Assembly: GCF_023566055.1 (NCBI RefSeq)
Contig: NZ_JALIQP010000002.1
Span: 248,001 to 312,000 of the forward strand
Length of the DNA stretch: 64,000 nucleotides
Source of the DNA: Halosolutus amylolyticus
Lineage (GTDB): Archaea > Halobacteriota > Halobacteria > Halobacteriales > Natrialbaceae
Reading direction: 5' to 3'
Of this stretch, positions 49,026 to 57,589 are shown piece by piece. The notes under the pieces were generated by a model. It was not told the origin of the DNA. It saw only the letters and a list, made by a program, of their open reading frames with translations, and made no database searches. The position numbers were made by a program, and so were the translations under genes. Positions within the stretch are counted from its first letter, which is position 1. Each line of letters begins with the position of its first letter.

Positions 49026-50044
49026 TGAGTACAGAACGACAGACGGTCGACAGCGGTCGGGAATCCCGCCAGTCGGGGCCGCTCGTCGCGCTCACGCGGT
49101 GGCTGGAGAACCTGGGCGAGACGGCCTTCGCCTACCTGCTGTTGACGCCCGTGTTCGTCCTGTTGACCACGATCGCGCTCTACCCGCTGTTGCGGACGTT
49201 CGAGCTGTCGATGTACACGGGCATCCTGGGGAACACCGATCCGGAGTTCGTCGGCGTCCAGCACTACGCCGACCTGTTCACCGGCAACGCGAACTCGAGC
49301 TTGCCCGGGTCGGTCACGTTCCTCCCCGACGTTTCGACGAGCGGGAGCTTTCCGTTCGTTCACGTCGAGGGCTGGGCCCGCAGTACGCTCGTCGTGACGA
49401 TCCTCTTTGCCGTCGTGAGCGTCTTCTTCGAGACCCTGATCGGGTTCGGACAGGCGCTCGTGCTCGACAAGGAGTTCCGCGGTCGGCGCTGGGTTCGTGC
49501 GGCGATCATCATCCCGTGGGCGATTCCGCTCGTCATCCAGGGGATGATCTTCTACCTGATGTTCCACCCGAGCACCGGGTTCCTGACCCAGTACCTCTCG
49601 TCGTTCGGCCTCGTCGCCCCGACGAACACGCTCAACGATCCGACGAGCGCGTTCCTGATCGTGACCGTCGCCGACATCTGGAAGACGACGGCGTTCATGG
49701 CCCTGCTCATCCTCGCGGGGCTCCAGAGCATCGATCGGAGCCTCTACGACGTCGCGAAGGTCGCCGGGGCCTCGAAGTGGCAGCAGTTCAAGCTGATCAC
49801 GTTCCCGCTGGTCCTGCCGTCGCTCGGCATCGCCGTCCTCTTCCGGACGATCGACGCGATGCGGATCTACGGGCTGATCGACTCCGTCTCGAGCTGTACG
49901 ACCGTGCCGTCGCTGTCGTGTATGGTCGTCGAGACGTTCTACTCGAGTCGCGGACTGGCCTCCGCGGTCGCGTTCGTGACGGCCGGCATCATCGGCGTGA
50001 TCGTGACGATCGTCATCTACCAGCAGTACAAGGAGGGGGTCTGA
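49025..50044 (+). CDS. Sugar ABC transporter permease (MalF-type)
   Basis: A 339-residue permease with about six hydrophobic segments. LLLTPVFVLLTTIALYPLLRTFELSMYTG at the start is a common beginning for MalF-type permeases, and the binding-protein-dependent EAA loop is seen as DVAKVAGASKWQQFKLITFPLVLPSL. Its start overlaps the previous stop by one base and its stop is followed after one base by the next gene. It forms the channel together with the second permease. Confidence 0.95.
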   Translation: MSTERQTVDSGRESRQSGPLVALTRWLENLGETAFAYLLLTPVFVLLTTIALYPLLRTFELSMYTGILGNTDPEFVGVQHYADLFTGNANSSLPGSVTFLPDVSTSGSFPFVHVEGWARSTLVVTILFAVVSVFFETLIGFGQALVLDKEFRGRRWVRAAIIIPWAIPLVIQGMIFYLMFHPSTGFLTQYLSSFGLVAPTNTLNDPTSAFLIVTVADIWKTTAFMALLILAGLQSIDRSLYDVAKVAGASKWQQFKLITFPLVLPSLGIAVLFRTIDAMRIYGLIDSVSSCTTVPSLSCMVVETFYSSRGLASAVAFVTAGIIGVIVTIVIYQQYKEGV

Positions 50045-50045
50045 C

Positions 50046-51044
50046 GTGGCGACCGCAACCGACACCCGGAGCGACGAGGCGGACGCCGACGAGGGACCGC
50101 TGAACAGGTGGGCCCGGAGCGTCCTCGAGGACGAAGCGAAGCGCCAGCGCCTCTACAGGGCGCTGTTCTGGGTCGCGTGTTCGTTCTTCCTCGTGACGAC
50201 GCTGTTCCCGTTCTACTGGCTGCTCGTCCTCGCGCTGACGCCGAACAGCCAGATCCTGACGGGCGACTGGTCCCTGCCGGTGATCGGGATCGAGTTCCCG
50301 CATCCACAGGGGTTCAACGTCTACGCGTTCGTGGAAGTGTTCCAACAGGTGCCGTTCCACCTCTTCGTCTTCAACAGCTTCGTGCTCGCGACGACGACGA
50401 CGATCATCGTCCTCGCCGTGGCGACTCTCGCAGGGTACGTGTTCGGGCGCCTCGAGTTCCCCGGCCGCGGCGCGCTGATGCTCGCGGTGCTGGTGATCTC
50501 GTACTTCCCGCCGGCGGCGTTTCTCATCCCGCTGTTCGACGCGTTCCTCGGGAACGCGGTCGTCGTCCCGTTCCTCGGCATCGAACTGTTCGAGGCACCG
50601 CGGCTGGTGAACACGCCGGGCTCGATGATCATGCCCTTCAGCGCGCTGTTCCTGCCGCTCGCGATCTTCATCCTCACCACGTTCTACGCCCAGATCCCGG
50701 ACGGACTGGAGGACGCGGCACGGGTGGAGGGGACCACGCGGCTGGGCGCGCTGTTCCGCGTGATCATGCCGCTTTCGGCGCCCGGCGTCGCGACCGCCGC
50801 CGTGCTGACGTTCATCGCGGTCTACAACGAGTACTTCTTCAGTTCGATCATGGCGCTGGAGAATCGGCCCGAGAACTGGTCGCCGCTCGTCGGTGGCATC
50901 CTGAGCTACCAGACCCAGTACACGACCGACTTCAACCTGATGGCGGCCGCGAGCATCGTCGGGGTCCTCCCCGTGGTGATCCTCGTCATCGTCGCGCAGG
51001 AACGAATCGTGAGCGGACTGACCGCAGGCGCACTCAAAGAATGA
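50046..51044 (+). CDS. Sugar ABC transporter permease (MalG-type)
   Basis: A 332-residue permease, GTG start, beginning after an acidic stretch (EADADEGPLNRWARSVLEDE) that is soluble. The hydrophobic segments follow, with TTLFPFYWLLVLALTPNSQILTGDW near the start and the EAA loop IPDGLEDAARVEGTTRLGALFRVIMPLSAPG in the last third. The final part GLTAGALKE is the typical MalG-type ending. The GTG is one base past the previous stop, so translation is coupled. It pairs with the preceding permease. Confidence 0.95.
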   Translation: MATATDTRSDEADADEGPLNRWARSVLEDEAKRQRLYRALFWVACSFFLVTTLFPFYWLLVLALTPNSQILTGDWSLPVIGIEFPHPQGFNVYAFVEVFQQVPFHLFVFNSFVLATTTTIIVLAVATLAGYVFGRLEFPGRGALMLAVLVISYFPPAAFLIPLFDAFLGNAVVVPFLGIELFEAPRLVNTPGSMIMPFSALFLPLAIFILTTFYAQIPDGLEDAARVEGTTRLGALFRVIMPLSAPGVATAAVLTFIAVYNEYFFSSIMALENRPENWSPLVGGILSYQTQYTTDFNLMAAASIVGVLPVVILVIVAQERIVSGLTAGALKE

Positions 51045-51063
51045 CGATACTCACACACCACCC

Positions 51064-52275
51064 ATGGCACGCGTAACACTCGATAACGTCACGAAACGCT
51101 ACGAAGACGTCGTCGCGGTCGACGAGATGAATCTCGACATCGAGGACGGCGAGTTCGTCTGTCTCGTCGGCCCGTCGGGCTGTGGCAAGTCGACGACGAT
51201 GGAGACCATCGCCGGTCTCACGAAACCGACGGAGGGAACGGTCCACATCGGGGACAGGGACGTCACGACCCTCCCGCCGAAGGACCGCGGGGTCTCGATG
51301 GTCTTCCAGAACATCGCGCTGTTCCCGCACATGGACGTCTACGAGAACATCTCGTTCGGCCTCCGGCTGCGCAAGTACGACAAGGACGAGATCGATCGTC
51401 GGGTCGAACAGGCCTCGGACGTCGTCCAGCTCGAGGGGATGCTCGATCGGGAGCCGAACGAACTCTCGGGCGGCCAGCAACAGCGGGTCGCGATCGCCCG
51501 CGCGATCGTCCGCGAACCCGACGTCTTCCTGATGGACGAGCCGCTGGCGAACCTCGACGCGAAACTACGCGTCCACATGCGAACCGAACTCCAGCGGCTC
51601 CACAAGCAACTGGACACGACGATCATCTACGTCACGCACGACCAGGCCGAGGCGATGACCATGTCCGATCGGATCGCGGTCATCAACGCCGGCGAACTCC
51701 AGCAGATCGACCCGCCGCTGACCTGCTACAACGAGCCGGCGAACCTGTTCGTCGCCGGCTTCATCGGCTCGCCGTCGATGAACTTCGTCGAGGGCGACCT
51801 GACCGCCAGCGGACTCGAGACCGAGCACTTCGACCTCGCGTTCGATCCCGGCGATATAGAGCCCGTCGACGACGGAGTCACGATGGGCGTCCGCCCCGAG
51901 GACATCTACCTCGAGCGCAACGCCGGCTCCGTCGAGAGCGGTTCGGAGCTGATCGAAGCCCGAACCGACGTCCTCGAGCCGATGGGGGACGAGATCTTCG
52001 TCTACCTCACGCTCGACGGCGCGAGCAGCGAGATGATGACCAGCGACGAGGCCTCGGCCGCGTCGAACCAGCTCCTGATGAGCGTCGACCCGGACACCGA
52101 CATCGCCGAAGACGAATCCGTGTCGGTCGTCCTCGATCGATCGAAGATTCACCTGTTCGAGGCGGCCTCCGGCGAGGCCATCACCCACGGCATCGCGGAC
52201 CTGTCGGCCCGGCACCTTGCCGGCGGCGACGCGGGAGCCGCGGCGGAAGCCGAATCCGGTGGCCAGCATGAGTAG
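51064..52275 (+). CDS. Sugar ABC transporter ATP-binding protein (MalK/UgpC-type)
   Basis: A 403-residue ATPase. It has Walker A VGPSGCGKSTTME, Q-loop VFQNIALFPHMDVYENI, the signature LSGGQQQRVAIARAI, Walker B VFLMDEPLANLD and the switch His in YVTHDQAEAMTMSDR. A C-terminal TOBE-like regulatory domain follows (residues about 240-380, GVRPEDIYLERN). The last ~20 residues are Ala/Gly-rich (LAGGDAGAAAEAESGGQHE). It is 20 nt behind the second permease. One ATPase subunit serves as a homodimer. The stop codon lies within the coding start of the small membrane protein, which begins 8 nt earlier. Confidence 0.96.
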   Translation: MARVTLDNVTKRYEDVVAVDEMNLDIEDGEFVCLVGPSGCGKSTTMETIAGLTKPTEGTVHIGDRDVTTLPPKDRGVSMVFQNIALFPHMDVYENISFGLRLRKYDKDEIDRRVEQASDVVQLEGMLDREPNELSGGQQQRVAIARAIVREPDVFLMDEPLANLDAKLRVHMRTELQRLHKQLDTTIIYVTHDQAEAMTMSDRIAVINAGELQQIDPPLTCYNEPANLFVAGFIGSPSMNFVEGDLTASGLETEHFDLAFDPGDIEPVDDGVTMGVRPEDIYLERNAGSVESGSELIEARTDVLEPMGDEIFVYLTLDGASSEMMTSDEASAASNQLLMSVDPDTDIAEDESVSVVLDRSKIHLFEAASGEAITHGIADLSARHLAGGDAGAAAEAESGGQHE

Positions 52276-52471
52276 CCTCGTGCCGCTCGTCTACTACGGC
52301 GGGCTGACGGTCCTGTTTTTCTTCTGGATCTACGGGATCGTCTCGTTCACGCTCGACGTGAAGAACAAGATCGTCCCCGGAATCCGGCAGTATCGACGCA
52401 ACAGACACCGACGCAAGCGACAGCAGGAACACGACAATGAACGACAGGAGACCGAAGAGCAGTTGTACTGA
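52268..52471 (+). CDS. Small basic membrane protein overlapping the transporter ATPase gene
   Basis: A 67-residue protein. It has one hydrophobic segment at residues 4-27 (LVPLVYYGGLTVLFFFWIYGIVSF), then TLDVKNKIVPGIRQYRRNRHRRKRQQEHDNERQETEEQLY, a strongly basic then acidic cytoplasmic tail. Its ATG lies 8 nt inside the end of the ATPase gene, so it is almost surely cotranslated and belongs to the transporter operon. It might stabilise or regulate the transporter complex. I do not know a named family. It is easy to overlook because of its size and the overlap. Confidence 0.75.
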   Translation: MSSLVPLVYYGGLTVLFFFWIYGIVSFTLDVKNKIVPGIRQYRRNRHRRKRQQEHDNERQETEEQLY

Positions 52472-52591
52472 TCGCGAAGCCCTCCGCGAAGAGCGAGCGC
52501 CGTTCACGATCGACGACGCCGATCGAGTCGGGTCGCACGGTGACGCGGATCGAACCGGACCGGTCGGACGCGACGGTCCGGTGGAGGACCG

Positions 52592-53674
52592 ATGACGGCG
52601 GACCTCCCGGCCGTCCGGACCGGCATCGTCGGTCTCGGAAACATCGGCCACCACCACGCCGATCGGCTCGCGGACCTCGGCGTCCCCCTCGTTGGCGGGA
52701 TGGACGTCTCGGCAGAGGCGCGCGACCGGTTCGCCGATCGCTACGGTGTCGAGACCTACGCGGATCACGCGGCCCTCTTCGACGACGTCGACGCCGTCGT
52801 CGTCACGACCCCGAACAAGTTCCACGAGGAGTACGCCCTGGCGGCGTTCGATCGCGACCTGCACGTCCTCCTCGAGAAGCCGCTGGCCCACTCGATCGGG
52901 AGCGCCGAGCGGATCGCCGACGCGGCGCGGGAGGCCGACGGCACGTGCATGGTCGGGTTCAACAACCGCTTCCGGAACGCGGTCCAGTTGCTCCGGGAGC
53001 GGATCGAGCGCGGCGATCTCGGGGAAGTGACCCACGTCGAGGCGAACTACGTCCGCCGGCGCGGCGTCCCCGGTCGGGGCTCGTGGTTCACCCGGCGCGA
53101 GATCTCCGGCGGCGGCGCGCTCATCGACCTCGGCGTCCACGCGATCGACCTCGCGCTGTACCTGCTCGGCGGTCCGGACGTCGAAGAGGTCTCCGGCGTC
53201 ACCCGATCGGAGTTCGGCTCCCGCGAGGACTACGCCTACCTCGAGATGTGGGGCGACGACGAGGGCCCCGGCGCGTTCGACGTCGACGATTCGGCGAGCG
53301 CGTTCGTTCGCTGTGCGGACGACCGGACGGTCTCGCTCGAGGTCGCGTGGGCGACCAACCGGCCGCCGACCCACGAGTTCGTCGTTCGCGGTACGGAGGC
53401 CGCCGCGCGGTTCGACCTCATGGAGTCCGACCTCACGATCCACTCGGCGAGTTCCGACGGGGCCGACCACTTCGTGGACGCGACGATCGAACCTCGCGAG
53501 AACGACCCGCACGCGGCCGAACAGCGGGCGTTCTTCGAGGCGATCGACGCCGGCCGCGAGGAGGGAAGCGGCGTCGAGGAGGCGCTGACCGTCCAGCGGG
53601 TCGTCGACGCCATCTACCGATCGAGCGACGAGGGGCAGACGATCTCGTTGGCGAAGCGACTCCAGGAGGTCTGA
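52592..53674 (+). CDS. Gfo/Idh/MocA-family dehydrogenase (first)
   Basis: A 360-residue NAD(P)-dependent dehydrogenase. The Rossmann motif VGLGNIGHHHADRL and the lysine in LLEKPLAHSIGSA (the EKP motif, catalytic Lys) are present, along with GGGALIDLGVHAIDLALYLLG (the Dxxx H of the second catalytic motif). Members oxidise or reduce a hydroxyl of inositols or sugars, or their 1-phosphates. It begins 120 nt after the small membrane protein gene, without an obvious promoter, so it is likely the last gene of the transporter transcript. A CCCGGAC/GTCCGGG hairpin follows at once. It probably acts on the imported sugar. The substrate is unknown. Confidence 0.94.
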   Translation: MTADLPAVRTGIVGLGNIGHHHADRLADLGVPLVGGMDVSAEARDRFADRYGVETYADHAALFDDVDAVVVTTPNKFHEEYALAAFDRDLHVLLEKPLAHSIGSAERIADAAREADGTCMVGFNNRFRNAVQLLRERIERGDLGEVTHVEANYVRRRGVPGRGSWFTRREISGGGALIDLGVHAIDLALYLLGGPDVEEVSGVTRSEFGSREDYAYLEMWGDDEGPGAFDVDDSASAFVRCADDRTVSLEVAWATNRPPTHEFVVRGTEAAARFDLMESDLTIHSASSDGADHFVDATIEPRENDPHAAEQRAFFEAIDAGREEGSGVEEALTVQRVVDAIYRSSDEGQTISLAKRLQEV

Positions 53675-53690
53675 CCCGGACACGTCCGGG
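53675..53690 (+). terminator. Hairpin after the first Gfo/Idh gene
   Basis: CCCGGAC and GTCCGGG arms directly follow the stop codon with a two-base spacer. This may mark the end of the transporter transcript, or it may be chance in GC-rich DNA. Confidence 0.35.
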
Positions 53691-53856
53691 ACCGACCCGG
53701 GAGTGACAGGAACGGCCCGGAGACGGAGCGCCGATCGGCATCGACGCGCTCGCCGAGACGGGACGTTTCGACCGTCGTTCAGCCCCGATTCAAAAGCACG
53801 AAATACGGACAGAGAGCCGCGCTACTCGTCAAATTGTGCGATTTTCCGGCACTGGA

Positions 53857-53863
53857 TTTATGG
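53857..53863 (+). promoter_or_regulatory. TATA-like box before 53889
   Basis: TTTATGG lies 26-32 nt ahead of the ATG at 53889. Confidence 0.45.
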
Positions 53864-53888
53864 TCCGGGATGCCGTCGAATCGACCGT

Positions 53889-54857
53889 ATGAATATCGGC
53901 GTTCACACCCCGCCGCTGGCGGACGAATCGCTCGAAGGCGCACTGGAGTACCTCTCGGATATCGGCGTCGACGCGATCGAACCCGGCGTCGGCGGCTACC
54001 CGGGCGACGACCACCTCGTACGCGACGAGTATCTCGACGACGAGGACGCCCAGAGCGACCTCCACGACCTGCTCGAGGAGTACGGGATGGGGATCAGCGC
54101 GCTCGCGACGCACAACAACCCGCTCCACCCGGACGACGAACGGGCCGACGAGGCCGATACCGAACTTCGGGAGGCGATCGAACTCGCCGCGCAACTCGAC
54201 GTGAACACGGTCACCTGCTTCTCGGGGCTGCCCGCCGGCGGCCCGGACGACGAGGTTCCGAACTGGATCACGGCCCCGTGGCCGCCCGAGCACGCCGACG
54301 CCCACGAGTACCAGTGGGAGGTCGCCGTCGACTACTGGGCCGATCTCGCGGCGTTCGCCGACGATCACGGCGTCGACCTGGCGATCGAGATGCACCCGAA
54401 CATGCTGGTCTACGAACCCCACGGGATGGCCCGTCTGCGCGAGGCGACCAACGAGCGCGTCGGCGCGAACTTCGACCCCTCGCACCTCTACTGGCAGGGG
54501 ATCTCGATCACCGACGCGATCCGGTTCCTCGGCGAGCGCGACGCCATCCACCACTTCCACGCCAAGGACACCCGGATCTACGAGGAACAGGCCCGCGAGA
54601 AGGGCGTCCTCGACACGACCGCCTACGACGACGAACCGAATCGCTCGTGGCTGTTCCGATCGGTCGGCTACGGCCACGACGAGTCCCACTGGAAGGACCT
54701 CGTCTCGACCCTGCGGATGGTCGGCTACGACGGCACCCTGAGCATCGAACACGAGGACTCGCTGACCAGTTCCCGCGAGGGCCTCGAGAAAGCCGTCGAA
54801 CTGCTCGATCGGGCTGTCTTCCGCGAGACGCCCGGCGAGGCCTACTGGGCGGAGTAG
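53889..54857 (+). CDS. Sugar phosphate isomerase/epimerase (TIM-barrel, xylose-isomerase-like)
   Basis: A 322-residue AP-endonuclease-2-like TIM barrel. It starts MNIGVHTPPLADESLEGALEYLSDIGVDAIEPGVGGYPG, with metal-site residues in LAIEMHPNMLVYEP (Glu), ANFDPSHLYWQG (Asp, His), HFHAKDTRIY (His) and LSIEHEDSL (Glu). Enzymes of this family isomerise or epimerise sugars, or dehydrate inosose (IolE-type). Its placement between two Gfo/Idh dehydrogenases suggests it works on the keto-sugar produced by one of them, as in inositol or 3-keto-sugar pathways. The start at 53889 is supported by the TATA-like box. Confidence 0.92.
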   Translation: MNIGVHTPPLADESLEGALEYLSDIGVDAIEPGVGGYPGDDHLVRDEYLDDEDAQSDLHDLLEEYGMGISALATHNNPLHPDDERADEADTELREAIELAAQLDVNTVTCFSGLPAGGPDDEVPNWITAPWPPEHADAHEYQWEVAVDYWADLAAFADDHGVDLAIEMHPNMLVYEPHGMARLREATNERVGANFDPSHLYWQGISITDAIRFLGERDAIHHFHAKDTRIYEEQAREKGVLDTTAYDDEPNRSWLFRSVGYGHDESHWKDLVSTLRMVGYDGTLSIEHEDSLTSSREGLEKAVELLDRAVFRETPGEAYWAE

Positions 54858-55018
54858 CGGCCGTTTGCCGAACGGGCTTCTCGGTCGTCGTCCCGTGCTC
54901 GATTCGAGGACCAGAACAGTTCAAACACATTATTTGTTCGGTAGTATTATTATCTTAGCAAACATATTCGCCGGAGGAGATTGAGAGGTGCACTTATCTC
55001 GACAACTCCAACTCAACA

Positions 55019-55957
55019 ATGACACGAGAGAAGACCGGAGAGCGGACAGGTGCTGACGATCGATTTCGCGTCGGGAGACGTCGGTTCGTCGGAACCGTAG
55101 CTGCTACCGGAGCGGCCATCGGAATGGGCGGACTGGCAAGTGCGGACACGGGCAGTGAGTTCCCACCGGCCGGCATAACCGAATGGGGAGATCCCGTTAC
55201 GCTCGGCAACGGCGAGGTGAAGACGTTTACGACGAGTACGCCATCGGGATCACCAAAGCAGTACGGCCTCTTTATCGAGCGGGACGCGCTCGAGGGCCTC
55301 CCGTCGGCTGAAGCACTCGCGAATTCCGGCGATGACGAGTACACGGACAAATACGGACCGAACGGTCAGTCACTGATCATTCACTACAAGTGGTCCCAAG
55401 AATTCTTCCTCCCGTTTCCGAAGACGGACTCGACACCGTTTACGTTCCTCGGACTGCACTGGAACCCGGGTGGTCACCCGCCCGAGGGTGTCTGGACGGT
55501 ACCCCACTTCGACATTCACTTCCACATGCTGCCAACCGACACCGTCGATGCCATTACCGGTCCGGCCGCGCCGGCCTACGACCTCCCGGCCAGATACATT
55601 CCCACGGGGTACGCCCGAGGCCCGGTCGTCGACGAGCGAGTCATCACCGATATGGGCGAACACATGGTCGACCCCACCGTGCCCGAGATGAACGGTGGCA
55701 CGTTCACGAACACGCTCATCTGGGGTGCCTACGACCCGGACGGCGATGGTACTGCGGAGTTGACGTTCGTCGAGCCGATGATCACTCGTGCGTTCCTTCG
55801 GGGCCATTCCGGCACCGATCGGCGAAAGATTGCCCAGCCCGAGACCTACGCAAAATCCGGTCGCTATCCGACGGCGTATGCGGTCCGTGACGTCCCGGAA
55901 CAGGACGCGATCGCCGTCTCCATCGAGAACTTCAGCGAATTTCAGGGCGACAGCTAA
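55019..55957 (+). CDS. Tat-exported protein of unknown function (possibly TTHB210/DUF5602-like)
   Basis: A 312-residue protein. RVGRRRFVGTVAATGAAIGMGGLASAD is a Tat signal with a cleavage-like ASAD site. The mature part shows SPKQYGLFIERDALEGLP, FTFLGLHWNPGGHPPEGVWTVPHFDIHFHMLPTD with its HxDxHxH cluster that could bind a metal, and PRxYxPTGYARG. I am reminded of DUF5602/TTHB210-like proteins. Codon use looks less GC-biased than in the neighbours, and its upstream 70 bases are AT-rich, hinting at recent gain. It is outside the transporter operon but embedded in the sugar region. Confidence 0.78.
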   Translation: MTREKTGERTGADDRFRVGRRRFVGTVAATGAAIGMGGLASADTGSEFPPAGITEWGDPVTLGNGEVKTFTTSTPSGSPKQYGLFIERDALEGLPSAEALANSGDDEYTDKYGPNGQSLIIHYKWSQEFFLPFPKTDSTPFTFLGLHWNPGGHPPEGVWTVPHFDIHFHMLPTDTVDAITGPAAPAYDLPARYIPTGYARGPVVDERVITDMGEHMVDPTVPEMNGGTFTNTLIWGAYDPDGDGTAELTFVEPMITRAFLRGHSGTDRRKIAQPETYAKSGRYPTAYAVRDVPEQDAIAVSIENFSEFQGDS

Positions 55958-56063
55958 CGCCCAGTCTCGATCGATAGCAACGCCTGGTGTCGATTCCGAT
56001 CGGCAGTTGCGATCGACACCGATCGCTCGACCCGCCGACCGAGTCCTCGCGACGAAAACCTCT

Positions 56064-56082
56064 AACTACATCTATTGTGAAT
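56064..56082 (+). promoter_or_regulatory. Second candidate operator AACTACA-N5-TGTGAAT
   Basis: AACTACA followed by five bases and TGTGAAT, sharing the left half-site exactly with 47488-47506. It ends 8 bp before the ATG of the second Gfo/Idh gene, so it overlaps the expected promoter (-27 to -9). Confidence 0.5.
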
Positions 56083-56090
56083 GAATACTC

Positions 56091-57209
56091 ATGACGATCG
56101 AAGTCGGCGTACTCGGCTATCGGTTCATGGGAAAAGCCCACGCGAACGCCCTCTCTCGGCTCCCGATGTTCTTCCCGGACGCCCCGGACGTCGAGCGGAG
56201 CGTGCTCGTCGGCCGCGACGAGGAGGCACTGCGCGAGGCGGCGGATCGACTCGGGTTCGACTCGATCGCGACCGACTGGACGGACGTCGTCGACGAGGTC
56301 GACGTCTTCTACAACCTCGGGCCGAACCACGTCCACGCCGAGCCCTCGGTCGCGGCGCTTTCGGCCGGCACCCCGGTCTTCTGCGAGAAGCCGCTCGCGC
56401 CGACGCTCGAGGACGCAGAACGGATGGCCGACGCCGCTCTCGACGCCGGCGTCACGAACGGGACGGCGTTCAACTACCGGTTCGTCCCCGCGATCCGGTA
56501 CGCGAAGCGGCTGCTCGACGACGGCGAACTCGGCGAGATTCACCACGTTCGCGGGCGGTACCTCCAGGACTGGCTGGTCGACCCCGACGCACCGTGGTCG
56601 TGGCGCAACGACGAGGAGATGGCCGGTTCCGGCGCGCTGGGCGACCTCGGCGCGCACACGGTGGACCTGCTCCGATACCTGGTCGGCGACGACGACCTCG
56701 CGGGCGGGATGGAGCGCGTGAGCGGGCACCTGCAAACGTTCGTGGAGGAGCGGCCCGTAGAGGGCAGCGACGAGACGCGCCCCGTCACCGTCGACGACGC
56801 CTACTCGGCCCAGGTCGAGTTCGAAAACGGCGCGATGGGAACGCTCGAGGCCTCCCGCTTTGCGAACGGCCACAAAAACGACCACACGATCGAGATCCAC
56901 GGCTCGAAGGGAAGCCTGCGCTTCTCGCTCGAACGACTGAACGAACTCGAACTGCTCCGGGAGGGCGATCGGGGCTACGAGACGATCCTCGTCACCGACG
57001 AGGACGACCCCTACGTCGACCACTGGTGGCCGCCGGGCCACGTCATCGGCTGGGAGCACACCTTCGTCCACGAGAACTACGAGTTCCTGCGCGCGGTCGC
57101 CGAAGGGGACGAGTTCGTGCCGGGATTCGAAGAGGGCCTCGCCGCCCAGCGCGTCCTCGCATCGATCGAGGAGAGCGACGAGCGCGGCGAGTGGGTCGCG
57201 ATCGAGTGA
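56091..57209 (+). CDS. Gfo/Idh/MocA-family dehydrogenase (second)
   Basis: A 372-residue dehydrogenase with the Rossmann part LGYRFMGKAHANALSRLP, the EKP catalytic motif VFCEKPLAPTLEDA, and GALGDLGAHTVDLLRYLVG (Dxxx H). YNLGPNHVHAEPSVAALSAGTPVF and the RYLQDWLVDP motif resemble dehydrogenases acting on anhydrosugars or 3-keto-sugars. It is about 25-30 percent like its partner at 52592 by eye and not a recent copy. A candidate operator and no classical TATA precede it. It is expected to oxidise a sugar hydroxyl with NAD(P)+. Confidence 0.93.
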   Translation: MTIEVGVLGYRFMGKAHANALSRLPMFFPDAPDVERSVLVGRDEEALREAADRLGFDSIATDWTDVVDEVDVFYNLGPNHVHAEPSVAALSAGTPVFCEKPLAPTLEDAERMADAALDAGVTNGTAFNYRFVPAIRYAKRLLDDGELGEIHHVRGRYLQDWLVDPDAPWSWRNDEEMAGSGALGDLGAHTVDLLRYLVGDDDLAGGMERVSGHLQTFVEERPVEGSDETRPVTVDDAYSAQVEFENGAMGTLEASRFANGHKNDHTIEIHGSKGSLRFSLERLNELELLREGDRGYETILVTDEDDPYVDHWWPPGHVIGWEHTFVHENYEFLRAVAEGDEFVPGFEEGLAAQRVLASIEESDERGEWVAIE

Positions 57210-57251
57210 CGCGTCGCCCCCCGACGACGGCCGATCACCTGGTGCCGTCGC

Positions 57252-57500
57252 TCACTCGGTGTCGACGCGAACGACGACGTGAATCTCGTCGTAGCGGACG
57301 CTCCCCTCGTCGAGCGGTTGCCCGTCGAGTTCGAGGTAGCCCGGTTCGATCCCCGTCACCGTTCCGGCCCGTTCGGGATCGTCCGCCCCGGTTCTATCGG
57401 CCTCCCAGACTTCGACCTCGTCGCCGACCGAGACGTGTTGCTGGACGAGGGTCGCGGCCTCCTGCTGGTCGGCGTCCGGGGGGATAGTGAGATCAGTCAT
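57252..57500 (-). CDS. Small beta-type protein of unknown function
   Basis: An 82-residue protein, MTDLTIPPDADQQEAATLVQQHVSVGDEVEVWEADRTG at the start and GTVTGIEPGYLELDGQPLDEGSVRYDEIHVVVRVDTE at the end. The second half resembles a small SH3-like barrel, and several haloarchaeal small proteins have this look. No function is inferable. The ATG at 57500 was selected because the frame upstream is non-protein-like. It is convergent with the second Gfo/Idh gene and divergent from the HD-domain gene. Confidence 0.75.
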   Translation of the reverse strand: MTDLTIPPDADQQEAATLVQQHVSVGDEVEVWEADRTGADDPERAGTVTGIEPGYLELDGQPLDEGSVRYDEIHVVVRVDTE

Positions 57501-57589
57501 TGGTGATGGAACCGACCACGGCGACGCCATTAGTGGTGGTGCCGGCAATGACACGACCGTTTTTGTGTGAGAGCGCCGAAAGGCGGGGC

